Below are positions 8,959-16,837 of a stretch of DNA of 64,000 bases, piece after piece. The stretch is from DALYJJ01 sp033763935. GTDB taxonomy: Bacteria > Acidobacteriota > Terriglobia > Bryobacterales > Bryobacteraceae. Both the position numbers and the translations under genes were made by a program. The first letter of the stretch is position 1. Each line of letters begins with the position of its first letter. Under the pieces are notes generated by a model, which had not been told where the DNA came from, made no database searches, and worked only from the letters and a program-made list of their open reading frames with translations. The stretch lies in NCBI GenBank assembly GCA_033763935.1, contig JANRJO010000045.1:1-64000 (forward strand), written 5' to 3'.

Positions 8959-9909
8959 TCACGCCGGTGCAAGTTCCTTCGTGCGCTCCAACTCCTCGCC
9001 CAGCCACTCCGGCTTTTGCGCGGTGGCATCGAGCGCCCGCGTCGTCTTGAAAATTTCGTATTCGCCCACTGCCGCCACACGCCGCGTCCGCTCCAGCAGC
9101 GCCCCCCGCTCGCCCTCGTCCATCGGGCGAAACCGGCGTGCCACGCGGAGCGCCTGCTCCAGTACCTCGAATGAATCGATCCCCGTGATCTGTACCGACA
9201 CCGGCTGGCTGAGCGAGTACCGCAAGCACTCCTCCGCCTCCACCGCGCCACTCTTTAACAACACGCCGTCGCCGAGCGCCTTCATCCCCAGCACGCCCAC
9301 GCCGCGGCGCACCAGTTCCGGCAGCACCAGCTTTTCGAAGCTGCGGAAATGCGGGTCGAAACAGTTCACCGGCATCTGGCACGCGTCGAACGTGAAGCCA
9401 TGGCGCTCGGCCACCTCGAGCATATAAAGATGAATGTGCGGGTCCTTGTGGCCGGTGAATCCGATGTGCCGCACCTTGCCCGCGCGCTGCGCTTCACCGA
9501 GCGCCTCCTGCGCCCCACCCTTCCCGAAGATCACGTCCGCGTCGTCGAACCGGATCACCTCGTGGTGCTGCACCAAGTCGATCGTATCCACTTGCAGCCG
9601 GCGCAGCGACTCCTCCAACTGGCGCGCGGCGGACCTCCGGTCCCGCCCGTCGATCTTCGTCATCAGGTACACGCGCTCGCGATAGCCGCCCTGGAGCGCC
9701 CGCCCCATCCGCTCCTCGCTCCGCCCCTCGTTGTAATCCCACGAGTTGTCGAGAAACGTAATCCCCGCATCAACCGCCGCCCGAATCAGCCGCTCCGCTT
9801 CTCCGTCCGAAAGGTCCTTCACCCCGATGTGATGCCCGCCCAGCCCGAGCATGGAAACCTCGACACCGGTTCGTCCCAGCGCCCGCCGCCCAATCGTCAG
9901 TTCCGCCAT
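8959..9909 (-). CDS. Aldo/keto reductase
   Basis: A 316-residue NAD(P)H-dependent TIM-barrel oxidoreductase. ATG 9909 starts at MAELTIGRRALGRTGVEVSMLGLGG, the usual beginning of the family; the frame stays open further upstream but that part is the promoter region. The catalytic tetrad is partly visible: Asp in FLDNSWDYNEGRSEE (Asp, Tyr), Lys in VYLMTKIDGR, and a His in IDLVQHHEVI. A conserved GFTGHKDP follows. The substrate is unknown. It faces away from the ferredoxin gene across an 89-bp region that contains an inverted repeat. A TPR/FG-GAP gene lies downstream on the same strand, 22 bp away. Confidence 0.87.
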   Translation of the reverse strand: MAELTIGRRALGRTGVEVSMLGLGGHHIGVKDLSDGEAERLIRAAVDAGITFLDNSWDYNEGRSEERMGRALQGGYRERVYLMTKIDGRDRRSAARQLEESLRRLQVDTIDLVQHHEVIRFDDADVIFGKGGAQEALGEAQRAGKVRHIGFTGHKDPHIHLYMLEVAERHGFTFDACQMPVNCFDPHFRSFEKLVLPELVRRGVGVLGMKALGDGVLLKSGAVEAEECLRYSLSQPVSVQITGIDSFEVLEQALRVARRFRPMDEGERGALLERTRRVAAVGEYEIFKTTRALDATAQKPEWLGEELERTKELAPA

Positions 9910-9961
9910 GGCCACCGTCTGACGCCGCTGCTCACGCTTCGTTTCGCGCCGTGCAGGAGTA

Positions 9962-9992
9962 ATACGACCGAAACAGTCGTATATGCTATCCT
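9962..9992 (+). promoter_or_regulatory. Inverted-repeat operator and -10 of the ferredoxin gene
   Basis: A perfect inverted repeat, ATACGAC-N7-GTCGTAT, spans 9962-9982. TATCCT (9987-9992) lies 6 nt before the GTG start at 9999, so the repeat covers the expected -35 region and would block transcription if bound. The GAC-N7-GTC core with flanking ATA/TAT recalls the type 1 sites of Rrf2/IscR-family regulators, although the arms here are two bases shorter than in E. coli. The regulator assignment is inference. Confidence 0.5.
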
Positions 9993-9998
9993 GTTGAC

Positions 9999-10388
9999 GT
10001 GCCAAAGGTAACCTTCCTTCCCGAGAACGTCACATTCGAGTACGACCCCGACGCGATGCCCTATAGCGAGCACGGCAAAAAAGGCTCCCTGTTGGACATC
10101 GCGCTGAATCACGGGTTCCATCTCGAACACGCGTGTGGCGGAAGCTGCGCCTGCACAACGTGCCATGTCGTCGTCAAACAGGGCGACCACAACTTGAGCG
10201 AAATGGAAGACGACGAAGCGGACCGGCTGGACATGGCTCCCGGCCTGACGTTGCACTCTCGGCTGGGGTGCCAGGCCGTGGTGACCGGCGACGTGGTGGT
10301 CGAAATCCCGAGTTGGAACCGGAATTATGTCAGCGAAGGCGGCGGTTCCATCAACCTCGGCGACGCCATTCCGGCGCCGAAGAAGTAA
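9999..10388 (+). CDS. [2Fe-2S] ferredoxin, ISC/adrenodoxin type
   Basis: A 129-residue ferredoxin of the adrenodoxin/Isc-Fdx class. The four cluster ligands are in HACGGSCACTTCHV (C-x5-C-x2-C, residues ~46-55) and in SRLGCQAVV (~residue 89), the classic C-x5-C-x2-C-x~35-C pattern. The acidic stretch EMEDDEADRLDMA matches the partner-docking helix of the family. Such ferredoxins donate electrons to Fe-S assembly or to cytochromes P450. The start is GTG 9999, with TATCCT 6 nt upstream and no Shine-Dalgarno, so the mRNA is probably leaderless. No isc or suf genes are nearby. Confidence 0.9.
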   Translation: MPKVTFLPENVTFEYDPDAMPYSEHGKKGSLLDIALNHGFHLEHACGGSCACTTCHVVVKQGDHNLSEMEDDEADRLDMAPGLTLHSRLGCQAVVTGDVVVEIPSWNRNYVSEGGGSINLGDAIPAPKK

Positions 10389-10440
10389 TTCTTCGTCCCG
10401 ATTTCTCGCTCCCTTTCGCTTGTGTCAACAAGAGGGAGCA

Positions 10441-11826
10441 ATGTATGGAACAATTGTTGCAATTCTTGTTCTTGCGGCCGGAGCGCCCCAGGCGCGTGCC
10501 GCCAAGACCGAGGTCGACGCCACCGTCAAAGGCTCGGGCGAGAAGCTTCGGCCTGGAATAATCACCATCAAGCGAGTCAACCGTCTGCGCTACGACGTCC
10601 GCCTCGACTCCACGGCCACGTTCGCGGATCCGCCGAAGCTGCCGAACCTGCCGGTCGGCGGCGGCGGAACTGGCGCCGCAAAGAGCGCGTCCCCTCCGCC
10701 GCCGCCAGTCGCCGCTACAATAGACCTCCCCCAAGCCTTTGGCAATGCCCTTGGCAGCGTCGAAGCAGCCGAGGCCGACTACAGCGTTTTTGGTATCCCA
10801 AACCATACCGGCTGCCGAGAGAGTGATGGCCACGCAGGCTGGCGAAATCCGAGCCGTGGTAAGCGCCTCCGACACGACTCTTGCCAGCGATAAAGGCGAA
10901 ACCGTGCTGAAGGCGGAGATCCTCCGGCTGCACACTTCGCTCCGACGATACCCGACTGGCCCCTCTCGCAAATCGCCGTCCTTCGCGCCGGCGGTCTCGC
11001 CGTCCGGCAGACCCTGCTCGCCCTTCCCTCTCGTTTTCCCGCCGGCTGGGCGGCCTGGAGCAAGACGAACGATGCGCTCTACCAGGCAGCGCTCTCCCGG
11101 GTCGGCGTGCTGATCACCCAGGTCGATGCCCTGTCGCCCACCTCCGACCACGCGCGTCGATTTGCGGAGAGCCAGCAGGGGCTGCGCGAATGGAGACAGA
11201 TCCTCTCGGCTCTCTCGCAGGACGGAAGCGCCTTCACGATGACGCACAGTGCCGGGTGCTGGTCCCTCTACGGCGATAAGAAAGAGACCAAGCTCGAACT
11301 GGTAATGAAGGACCGCCTCGCGGACGCCTCGGCCGCCCCTGAGAAACGGGACCTCGGCACCGTGTCCTGTTCTCCCCTTCTCTCCGTGAGCGCCGGATAC
11401 GGATGGAGCAATGCCGGCGAAGTCGAGTATGCCATCGTCGATTCCCGCCGCGAACAGGGCTCCAACCTTTCAACAGTGAAAGAAGTCGGCCGCACGGGCT
11501 TCGGCAATTGGCGGGGCGTCCCCGCTGCGCTGATTCATGTTCGCCTTGCCGATATCGGCGATCGCGTCGGCCTTCACGTTAGCACCGGCACGGTCGTCGA
11601 TCCGGGTACCGGCAAGCAGACCACAGGCGGCCTCGATCTCCTGGCCGGCGCGAGCCTCAGCCTGTGGCGAACGTTCTTCGTCACCGTCGCCGCGCACCAC
11701 GCGAAGATCAACTACCTGGGCGGCGCCTACACCGTGGGGAGCACGGTCCCCAGCGGCGTCACGCAGTTGCCGACAGAGGCGAACCGGGCGTGGAAATTCG
11801 CGGTGATACTTTCGTACGGCCGGTAA
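10441..11826 (+). pseudogene. Secreted protein of unknown function, interrupted by two compensating frameshifts
   Basis: ATG 10441 (GAGGGAG before it) starts a signal peptide (MYGTIVAILVLAAGAPQARA). The first frame runs well to the TTTTT run at ~10787. Sensible coding then moves to the next frame (VSQTIPAAERVMATQAGEIR...ETVLKAEILRLHTS). It returns near 10935 to the first frame (PDWPLSQIAVLRAGG...), which stays open to TAA 11826. Read this way, the gene encodes about 460 residues: an N-terminal mixed region with a Pro run and a C-terminal part resembling a small outer-membrane barrel (SLSLWRTFFVTVAAHHAKI... ending WKFAVILSYGR). I do not recognise the family. The first shift is at a homopolymer, so a sequencing error is possible and the gene may be intact. 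Confidence 0.55.
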
Positions 11827-11830
11827 TTGT

Positions 11831-12874
11831 CTACCGCACCGGCACAAGCAGCGAGACCAGATACAAGCAAACCGCGCCCACCAGCGCCGCCGCCGGCAAT
11901 GTGAGAATCCACGCCCACAGGATGCGCGTGGCGATCCGCCACCGCACTGCCTTCGGCCGCTGAATGGAACCGACGCCTGCGATGGCGCCCGTGATCACGT
12001 GCGTTGTGGAGACCGGAACACTCAGGTAGGTGGGGAACAGAATCGCGAGCGCACCAGCCGTCTCCGCGCAGAATCCACCGCGGGGCTTCAGGTGCGTCAG
12101 CTTCGATCCCATGGTGTGCACGATGCGCCAGCCGCCGGTCATCGTTCCCAACCCGATCGCCGCATGCGCCGAAAAGATCACCCAGGGGTCCACACGGAAA
12201 TGATCCAGATACCCGGCCGTCACCAGCACCCCGACAATGATGCCCATCGTCTTCTGCGCGTCGTTAGCCCCGTGGGAAAAGCTGAACAACGCCGCGGACA
12301 AGAGCTGCAGCCGACGGAACCACCCGTCCATGCTCTTGGGCGTCGAACGCCGGAACAGCCAGTACACGATGATCATCAAAATGTACGCCAGCGTCATTCC
12401 TAACAGCGGCGCCAGCACGATAAAACCCATCGTGCGCACCCAGCCGCTCGGTACGATAGCGTCGGCAAGATGAGTCGGACCGAGCGTCAGCGACACACGC
12501 GCCATCGCCGCTCCCGCGTAGCCCCCGATTAGGGCGTGCGATGAGCTCGTCGGCAGACCGAAATACCAGGTGATCAGGTCCCACACAATTGCGCCCAGCA
12601 GCCCGCACAGAATCGTGTACTCGTTAACGAACTCCAGATGGATCATTCCCGAACCGACCGTCTTCGCTACGCCGGCGTCCTCGGGGTTGATCAGCAGCGG
12701 AACCGCCGCGATGAAGTTGAAGAAGGCCGCCCATACCACCGCCTGAAACGGCTTCAGGACCCGGGTGGCCACGATCGTCGCCACCGAATTCGCCGCGTCG
12801 TGGAATCCGTTGATGTAGTCGAAGATCAGCGCTACGACTACGATCACCACCACCAGCAGAAGTGTGGCGTCCAT
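11831..12874 (-). CDS. pit: PiT-family inorganic phosphate transporter
   Basis: A 347-residue integral membrane protein with about ten hydrophobic segments. The duplicated PiT signatures are both present: FDYINGFHDAANSVATIVATRVL at residues ~18-40 and SHGANDAQKTMGII in the second half, plus GLPTSSSHALIGGYAG and SVPVSTTHVITGAIAG. The family moves phosphate (as a neutral metal-phosphate or with protons/sodium) across the inner membrane. It lies 4 bp behind the DUF47 gene, the standard pit operon. Its 3' end stops 4 bp from the convergent gene at 10441-11826. Confidence 0.93.
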   Translation of the reverse strand: MDATLLLVVVIVVVALIFDYINGFHDAANSVATIVATRVLKPFQAVVWAAFFNFIAAVPLLINPEDAGVAKTVGSGMIHLEFVNEYTILCGLLGAIVWDLITWYFGLPTSSSHALIGGYAGAAMARVSLTLGPTHLADAIVPSGWVRTMGFIVLAPLLGMTLAYILMIIVYWLFRRSTPKSMDGWFRRLQLLSAALFSFSHGANDAQKTMGIIVGVLVTAGYLDHFRVDPWVIFSAHAAIGLGTMTGGWRIVHTMGSKLTHLKPRGGFCAETAGALAILFPTYLSVPVSTTHVITGAIAGVGSIQRPKAVRWRIATRILWAWILTLPAAALVGAVCLYLVSLLVPVR

Positions 12875-12878
12875 GCGG

Positions 12879-13493
12879 CTAACTGTTCTTGACGATCACG
12901 TTCTGCAGCGTGTCCGCGACGTCCTCGCAGCGATCGGTCGTCTCCTCGAGGAAATCGTAAATCTCCTTGAGCTTGATCACCATGATGGCATCCGTCTGGT
13001 TTGCAAACAGCTCGGCTACCGCGCGCCTCACAATCTGGTCAGCCGTGTCTTCGAGCCGGTTGAGCTCGATGCAGTGCTTGAGTACCTCTCCGTTCCGCTC
13101 CAACTCACGGAACGCCGGCACTAATTCCTTTGCGCATCCGTTAATGATCTCGCACAGCTCGATCACCGCCGGTGGGATGGGCTCGATACGGTACGTCAGC
13201 ATGCGGTGCGCAGCGTCCTCGATCCCGTCCAGCACGTCGTCCATGTTCGAGCAGAGGGTGTGAATGTCTTCCGGATCGAGCGGCGTAATGAATGTCTGGT
13301 TCAGCCGCACGAAGACCTCGTGGATGATCTCGTCGCCCTTCTGTTCCAGTTTGACGATTTCAGCGGCCGCGTCCACCAGCCTGGCGTTTCCCGCGCGCGC
13401 CCCGTTCAACAGCAACTCGGAAGCTTTAAGGATGATGCCGGCCTGATCCAGAAAGAAGTGGTAGAACTTCTCTTCACGCGGAAGAAGTCTCAT
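12879..13493 (-). CDS. DUF47 / PhoU-like protein, partner of the phosphate transporter
   Basis: A 204-residue, almost entirely helical protein of the DUF47 (TIGR00153, Pit accessory) family, with the typical LLPREEKFYHFFLDQAG start, LEQKGDEIIHEV, LDPEDIHTLCSNMDDVLDGIED and VIKLKEIYDFLEETTDRCEDVADTL. These acidic/His motifs bind metals in PhoU-like bundles. Encoded 4 bp before pit, so the two are almost surely co-transcribed. The likely role is to modulate Pit activity; no phosphate regulator (PhoB/PhoR) or Pst genes are in view. Confidence 0.92.
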   Translation of the reverse strand: MRLLPREEKFYHFFLDQAGIILKASELLLNGARAGNARLVDAAAEIVKLEQKGDEIIHEVFVRLNQTFITPLDPEDIHTLCSNMDDVLDGIEDAAHRMLTYRIEPIPPAVIELCEIINGCAKELVPAFRELERNGEVLKHCIELNRLEDTADQIVRRAVAELFANQTDAIMVIKLKEIYDFLEETTDRCEDVADTLQNVIVKNS

Positions 13494-13579
13494 ATACGGT
13501 GCGAACCCATCGCCAGCAGCAACTCAACGGAACACCCAGTATCTCGCACCCCCGTACCGCGCGGTCAACACCCGAATCG

Positions 13580-14371
13580 TTACAGATCAGTGACGATAGG
13601 GAAGAGTTCCCGCTGCTCCCCTGCGCTTTCCGGACCGTCCAGATTCAGGTACTTCGGGTCCAGAAGCCGCTCCGGCTGCACGTTGCCCATCGCCGCCAGC
13701 ATCGTCTCCCGCAGATGCGGATACTCCTTCTCAATCTCCGCAAACATTCCTCGCAGGCTGCGCCGCACCGTTCCCGTCCGCTGCGAACAGCCGCAGGGAA
13801 TGACCGGCGCTCCCGTCTTTGCCGCAAACTGTGTGGTAATCTCTTCGCTCACAAAGCAGAGCGGACGGATCAACCGGAACTCCTTATCGCGCGACCATGT
13901 TACCGGCGGCAGAGCACTGAGCTTCCCCGTAAACATCGCATTCCGGAGAAACGCCTCGCAGAAGTCGTCGGCCGTGTGACCGAACGCGACCACGTTCGCA
14001 CCCAGCCCCCTGCAGATCTCGTACACGGCGCGCCTGCGGTACCGGCTGCACAGATCGCACCCGTGATCCGGTTGCTCGTCCAAGAGCCGGAACGACGCGT
14101 TATCGTGAAAATACGTCCACGCCACGCCGCGCGACTTCAGATACTCGCCCATGGGCTCGAACGGCCGCAGAAACTTCCCCTGCTCCACCGTAAACGCACA
14201 CACGGAGAACTCCACCGGCGCCCGTTTTTCCAGCAACAGGAGCGCCTCGAGCAACGTCAAGGAGTCTTTGCCGCCCGACAACGCCACCGCCACGCGGTCG
14301 CCGTCCCGGATCATCCGGAATCGCGCGATCGCTTCGCCTACCTTGCGCAGCAGTGTTCTTTCAAGTTCCAA
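13580..14371 (-). CDS. ttcA: TtcA-like tRNA 2-thiocytidine synthetase (PP-loop ATPase)
   Basis: A 263-residue member of the TtcA/TilS PP-loop family, which adenylates C32 of tRNA and replaces its oxygen with sulfur using a [4Fe-4S] cluster. Seen: the P-loop ALSGGKDSLTLLEAL (residues ~30-44), the first cysteine pair CDLCSRYRRR (~105), AFGHTADDFCEAFLRN, and a third Cys group PCGCSQ (~200). The family's two CxxC-like sites fit this. I chose TTG 14371: it gives MELERTLLRKVGEAI, matching TtcA N-termini, and TATACT lies exactly 6 nt upstream, so the message is probably leaderless. Sequence further upstream belongs to the divergent gene. Confidence 0.82.
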   Translation of the reverse strand: MELERTLLRKVGEAIARFRMIRDGDRVAVALSGGKDSLTLLEALLLLEKRAPVEFSVCAFTVEQGKFLRPFEPMGEYLKSRGVAWTYFHDNASFRLLDEQPDHGCDLCSRYRRRAVYEICRGLGANVVAFGHTADDFCEAFLRNAMFTGKLSALPPVTWSRDKEFRLIRPLCFVSEEITTQFAAKTGAPVIPCGCSQRTGTVRRSLRGMFAEIEKEYPHLRETMLAAMGNVQPERLLDPKYLNLDGPESAGEQRELFPIVTDL

Positions 14372-14373
14372 AC

Positions 14374-14383
14374 TACTAGTATA
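14374..14383. promoter_or_regulatory. Overlapping divergent -10 elements between ttcA and VWFA gene
   Basis: On the minus strand TATACT (14383-14378) is 6 nt from TTG 14371. On the plus strand TACTAG (14374-14379, weaker) is 5 nt from GTG 14385. Only 13 bp separate the two start codons and neither has a Shine-Dalgarno, so the whole control region is one compact, AT-rich bidirectional element. Confidence 0.5.
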
Positions 14384-14384
14384 T

Positions 14385-15317
14385 GTGGCCCTGACAGCTC
14401 TCACCCTCGCCGCACAGGATCCGTCCTTCCGGGCCCGGTCCCGCCTCGTCCTTGTCCCTACCACCGTGACAGACGAGCGCGGAGCATTCGTCCGCGGCCT
14501 CGACGCAGGCGACTTCGCGCTGTACGACAACGGCCACCCGCGCCCCATTGCCTCCGTCGACAGCTTCGATTCCGCGCTTGCCCCCATCTCTCTCGTCGTC
14601 GCGGTGCAGACCTCCGGCATCTCCGCCCCGGCGCTTGTCCGCGTGCGCAAGATCGGCAGTCTCATTCAACCGCTGGTCACCGGCGAGCGGGGCGGGGCCG
14701 CCGTCCTCGCCTTTGACCAGCAGATCGCCTGGCTTCAAGACTTCACTCGAGACCCCGCGGCCATCGCCCAGGCTTTCGCGGGCCTGCGGACCGGCGCCCC
14801 GCAAGCCGCTCGTATGCACGACGCCGTCGCCGAAGCGTGCGCGCGACTTGAAACGCGGCCCAACTCGCGCCGCGTTGTTCTGCTGATCTCCGAGTCCAAG
14901 GACCGGGGAAGCGAAACCGCGCTTGAAGCCGCGCTCGCGAAAGCGCAGAAAGCAGGCGTGGTGGTCTACTCGGCTGCCTATTCCTCCTACGCCTCCGCCT
15001 TCGCGTCGAAGCCTTCCGACATCACGCCCGTCCCCGGCGGGCTCAACCTCGGAGCCGCCCTCGGCGAACTCTTCCGCCTGGGTAAGGTGAACACCGTGAA
15101 TGCCCTCGCCACGGGCACCGGCGGAGCTCACCTCCGCTTTGTCACGCAGAGGGCGCTGGAGTCCGCGGTGGAACGCCTCGGCGAGGAACTTCACGGCCAG
15201 TACGTCATCAGTTTCGTCCCGCCGGCGGACACAAACGGCGCCTACCGTCCCCTCGAGGTTCGCGTTACGAACGGGCGCAAACTGTCCGTCCGCGCCCGCC
15301 CCGGGTACTTCGAGTAG
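14385..15317 (+). CDS. VWFA-related secreted protein
   Basis: A 310-residue member of the acidobacterial 'VWFA-related' family. After a short hydrophobic N-terminus (MALTALTLAAQ) comes the family's beta domain (SRLVLVPTTVTDERGAFVRGLDAGDFALYDNG). A von Willebrand A domain follows, with a degenerate first motif (ISLVVAVQTSG, no DxSxS) and ending in RRVVLLISESKDRG. The C-terminal YVISFVPP...YRPLEVRVTNGRKLSVRARPGYF is also typical. The start is uncertain: TTG 14343 would give a longer signal peptide, but codons between 14350 and 14384 are AT-rich, unlike the rest. The role is unknown; related proteins are exported and may bind ligands or proteins. Confidence 0.8.
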   Translation: MALTALTLAAQDPSFRARSRLVLVPTTVTDERGAFVRGLDAGDFALYDNGHPRPIASVDSFDSALAPISLVVAVQTSGISAPALVRVRKIGSLIQPLVTGERGGAAVLAFDQQIAWLQDFTRDPAAIAQAFAGLRTGAPQAARMHDAVAEACARLETRPNSRRVVLLISESKDRGSETALEAALAKAQKAGVVVYSAAYSSYASAFASKPSDITPVPGGLNLGAALGELFRLGKVNTVNALATGTGGAHLRFVTQRALESAVERLGEELHGQYVISFVPPADTNGAYRPLEVRVTNGRKLSVRARPGYFE

Positions 15318-15335
15318 GCGCTCCCGCGCCAAGCC

Positions 15336-15710
15336 TCACTTCCCGTAGTAAAATCGCTCTCTCACCACCAGCCCGTCTTTCCACTCCCGCACGGCCACCT
15401 GCGCCAGCAGGATCCGCCCCGCGCCTTTGTAGGTCGCGTCCAGTTCCCACTCGGAGAACGTGACGTTACCGTTCACGGCGGTGCTCAAAACCCGCGCCCC
15501 GTGGAACTGTTCCACCGACGCCAGGAATGCCTCCTCCCGTGCCCGGTTCGCGGCTTTACCGACCACCGGCTCGGCGTTGTTCTCCTGCATCACCACGCCT
15601 TCGGCATAGAACCGGTCGAAAGCGCCGAGAATATCCCCGGCAAGAACCTGCCGGTTGAGCTGGTCATCCAGCTCGGAAACGTTGTTTGCGATTGCCTGTG
15701 TGCTCATCAT
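15336..15710 (-). CDS. SnoaL-like / NTF2-fold protein
   Basis: A 124-residue protein with the SnoaL-like pattern: DRFYAEGVVMQEN near residue 35, an anchoring helix EEAFLASVEQFHGARV, then beta strands ending in VREWKDGLVVRERFYYG. Such proteins are small cone-shaped enzymes or binding proteins (isomerases, hydrolases); the substrate is unknown. ATG 15710 is preceded by GAGGT at 5 nt. It lies 52 bp downstream of a MarR regulator on the same strand, and a palindrome sits in that gap, so it is probably the regulator's target. Confidence 0.75.
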   Translation of the reverse strand: MMSTQAIANNVSELDDQLNRQVLAGDILGAFDRFYAEGVVMQENNAEPVVGKAANRAREEAFLASVEQFHGARVLSTAVNGNVTFSEWELDATYKGAGRILLAQVAVREWKDGLVVRERFYYGK

Positions 15711-15724
15711 GAATACCTCGCATG

Positions 15725-15751
15725 CCAATAGATGACATGTCAACTAATTGG
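15725..15751. promoter_or_regulatory. Candidate MarR operator
   Basis: A perfect 10-bp palindrome TGACATGTCA (15733-15742) is flanked by CCAAT and ATTGG arms, giving an imperfect 27-bp dyad. MarR dimers bind 16-20 bp dyads of this kind. It lies between the MarR stop codon and the SnoaL-like start, so it would control the latter. The minus strand reads TTGACA inside the dyad, a possible -35. Confidence 0.55.
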
Positions 15752-15762
15752 TTGCGAAAAAA

Positions 15763-16221
15763 TCACCCCTCCCGCACAATCTCCAGCAGCCGGATCAGTT
15801 TCTCCGTTTGCTTCGCCTTCAATCCCTCCAATGCCGCCTCCCCCGCCTTCGCCACTGCCTCGTCCAAGCCCGCCAGCAGGTCCAAACCCTTGCGCTCGAT
15901 GTAGCACAGCACTCGACGCCGGTCTTCCTTGCAACGCTTCCTCCGGATCAGTTTCTTCGCCTCCAGCTTGTCCATCAGCCGGGTGATCGCCGGCGTCCGC
16001 TCCACCATCCGCTCCACCACCTCGAGCGTCGCCAGCCCCGCGTCCCCCGCACCGCGCAGGATCCTCAGCACGTTGTACTGCTGATAGCTGATGCCCTTCG
16101 GCTCCACCACCTCGGCAATCCGCCGCCGTACCCCGTCGGTCGTCCGCATCAACGCCACCACGGCCTCCTGTGCCGGCGTCGCAAACGGCTTCTTCTGACG
16201 GATCTCCTCCACCAACTTCAT
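15763..16221 (-). CDS. MarR-family transcriptional regulator
   Basis: A 152-residue winged-helix dimer. Seen: an N-terminal dimerisation helix, the helix-turn-helix region ISYQQYNVLRILRGAGDAGLATLEVVERMVERTPAITRLMDKLEAKKLIRR (residues ~44-94) and the wing KEDRRRVLCYIERKGLDLL, with the conserved D-R-R-R motif. MarR proteins usually repress nearby genes and release DNA on binding phenolic or other small ligands. A palindromic candidate operator follows the gene, upstream of the SnoaL-like gene. A GNAT acetyltransferase gene ends 6 bp upstream on the same strand, so the three genes may form one transcript. Confidence 0.9.
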   Translation of the reverse strand: MKLVEEIRQKKPFATPAQEAVVALMRTTDGVRRRIAEVVEPKGISYQQYNVLRILRGAGDAGLATLEVVERMVERTPAITRLMDKLEAKKLIRRKRCKEDRRRVLCYIERKGLDLLAGLDEAVAKAGEAALEGLKAKQTEKLIRLLEIVREG

Positions 16222-16227
16222 ACGCCG

Positions 16228-16809
16228 CTACTCTACCCGCCCACGCTCCCTCACTGCAAGACGAACAATTCGCCTGCGCTCGGAGGGCCGCGCGCACTCC
16301 ACGAACCCCGCCCTCTCGAACGCACCCACCAACCCGTTCCAGGCGAAGACGTCGGGCATCGCCTCCTTCTGGGGAACATGCGGATACCCTTCTACAAGGT
16401 CGGCGCCACACGACGCGGCAAACTCCGCCGCCGCCCGCAGCAGCCGGGCCGACAAGCCCTTCCGCCGGTGATCCTTCCGTATGTAGAAACACACGACGCT
16501 CCACGCCGGGCGGTCGTCGAGGGGTTTCAACGTCCGTGAGTGCGCCAGCCTCGTATAGCGCTCCCGCGGCCCTACCGCGCACCACCCTACCGCCTGCTCC
16601 CCCTGATAGGCGAGCACCCCGGGCGAGTCCCCGCTCTCCACAATCGCTCGCATCGCCAGCCGGTTCCCGTCGCCCTTCCCACGGTCAAAATCCTTCCGCG
16701 CCAACCTCCAGTACATGCACCAACACCCCCCGCACGCCCCCTTCGGGCCAAACAGGCGCTCGAAGTCGTCCCACCGCTCCGAGGTCAACGTTTCGAAACG
16801 GTAACCCAT
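16228..16809 (-). CDS. GNAT-family N-acetyltransferase
   Basis: A 193-residue acetyltransferase. ATG 16809 is chosen because AGGAGGG lies 8 nt upstream and it starts MGYRFETLTSERWDDFERLFG. Conserved parts are a CGGCWCMYW motif near residue 25, a central VGWCAVGPRERYTRLAHS, and the acetyl-CoA loop SVVCFYIRKDHRRKGLSARLLRAAAEFA (the R/Q-x-x-G-x-G/A region is here RRKGLS). This subgroup, with CxxCxC near the N-terminus, is widespread in bacteria; its acceptor is not known. It precedes the MarR gene by 6 bp. Confidence 0.82.
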   Translation of the reverse strand: MGYRFETLTSERWDDFERLFGPKGACGGCWCMYWRLARKDFDRGKGDGNRLAMRAIVESGDSPGVLAYQGEQAVGWCAVGPRERYTRLAHSRTLKPLDDRPAWSVVCFYIRKDHRRKGLSARLLRAAAEFAASCGADLVEGYPHVPQKEAMPDVFAWNGLVGAFERAGFVECARPSERRRIVRLAVRERGRVE

Positions 16810-16837
16810 GCCACTGCCCTCCTGCGACAATGAAAGC

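Noticed and set aside
14151..14384. Longer start for the VWFA protein (ATG 14151 or TTG 14343)
   Set aside because: The ATG lies within ttcA coding sequence on the other strand, and the region just before 14385 is AT-rich, unlike coding sequence here. TTG 14343 remains a possible alternative.
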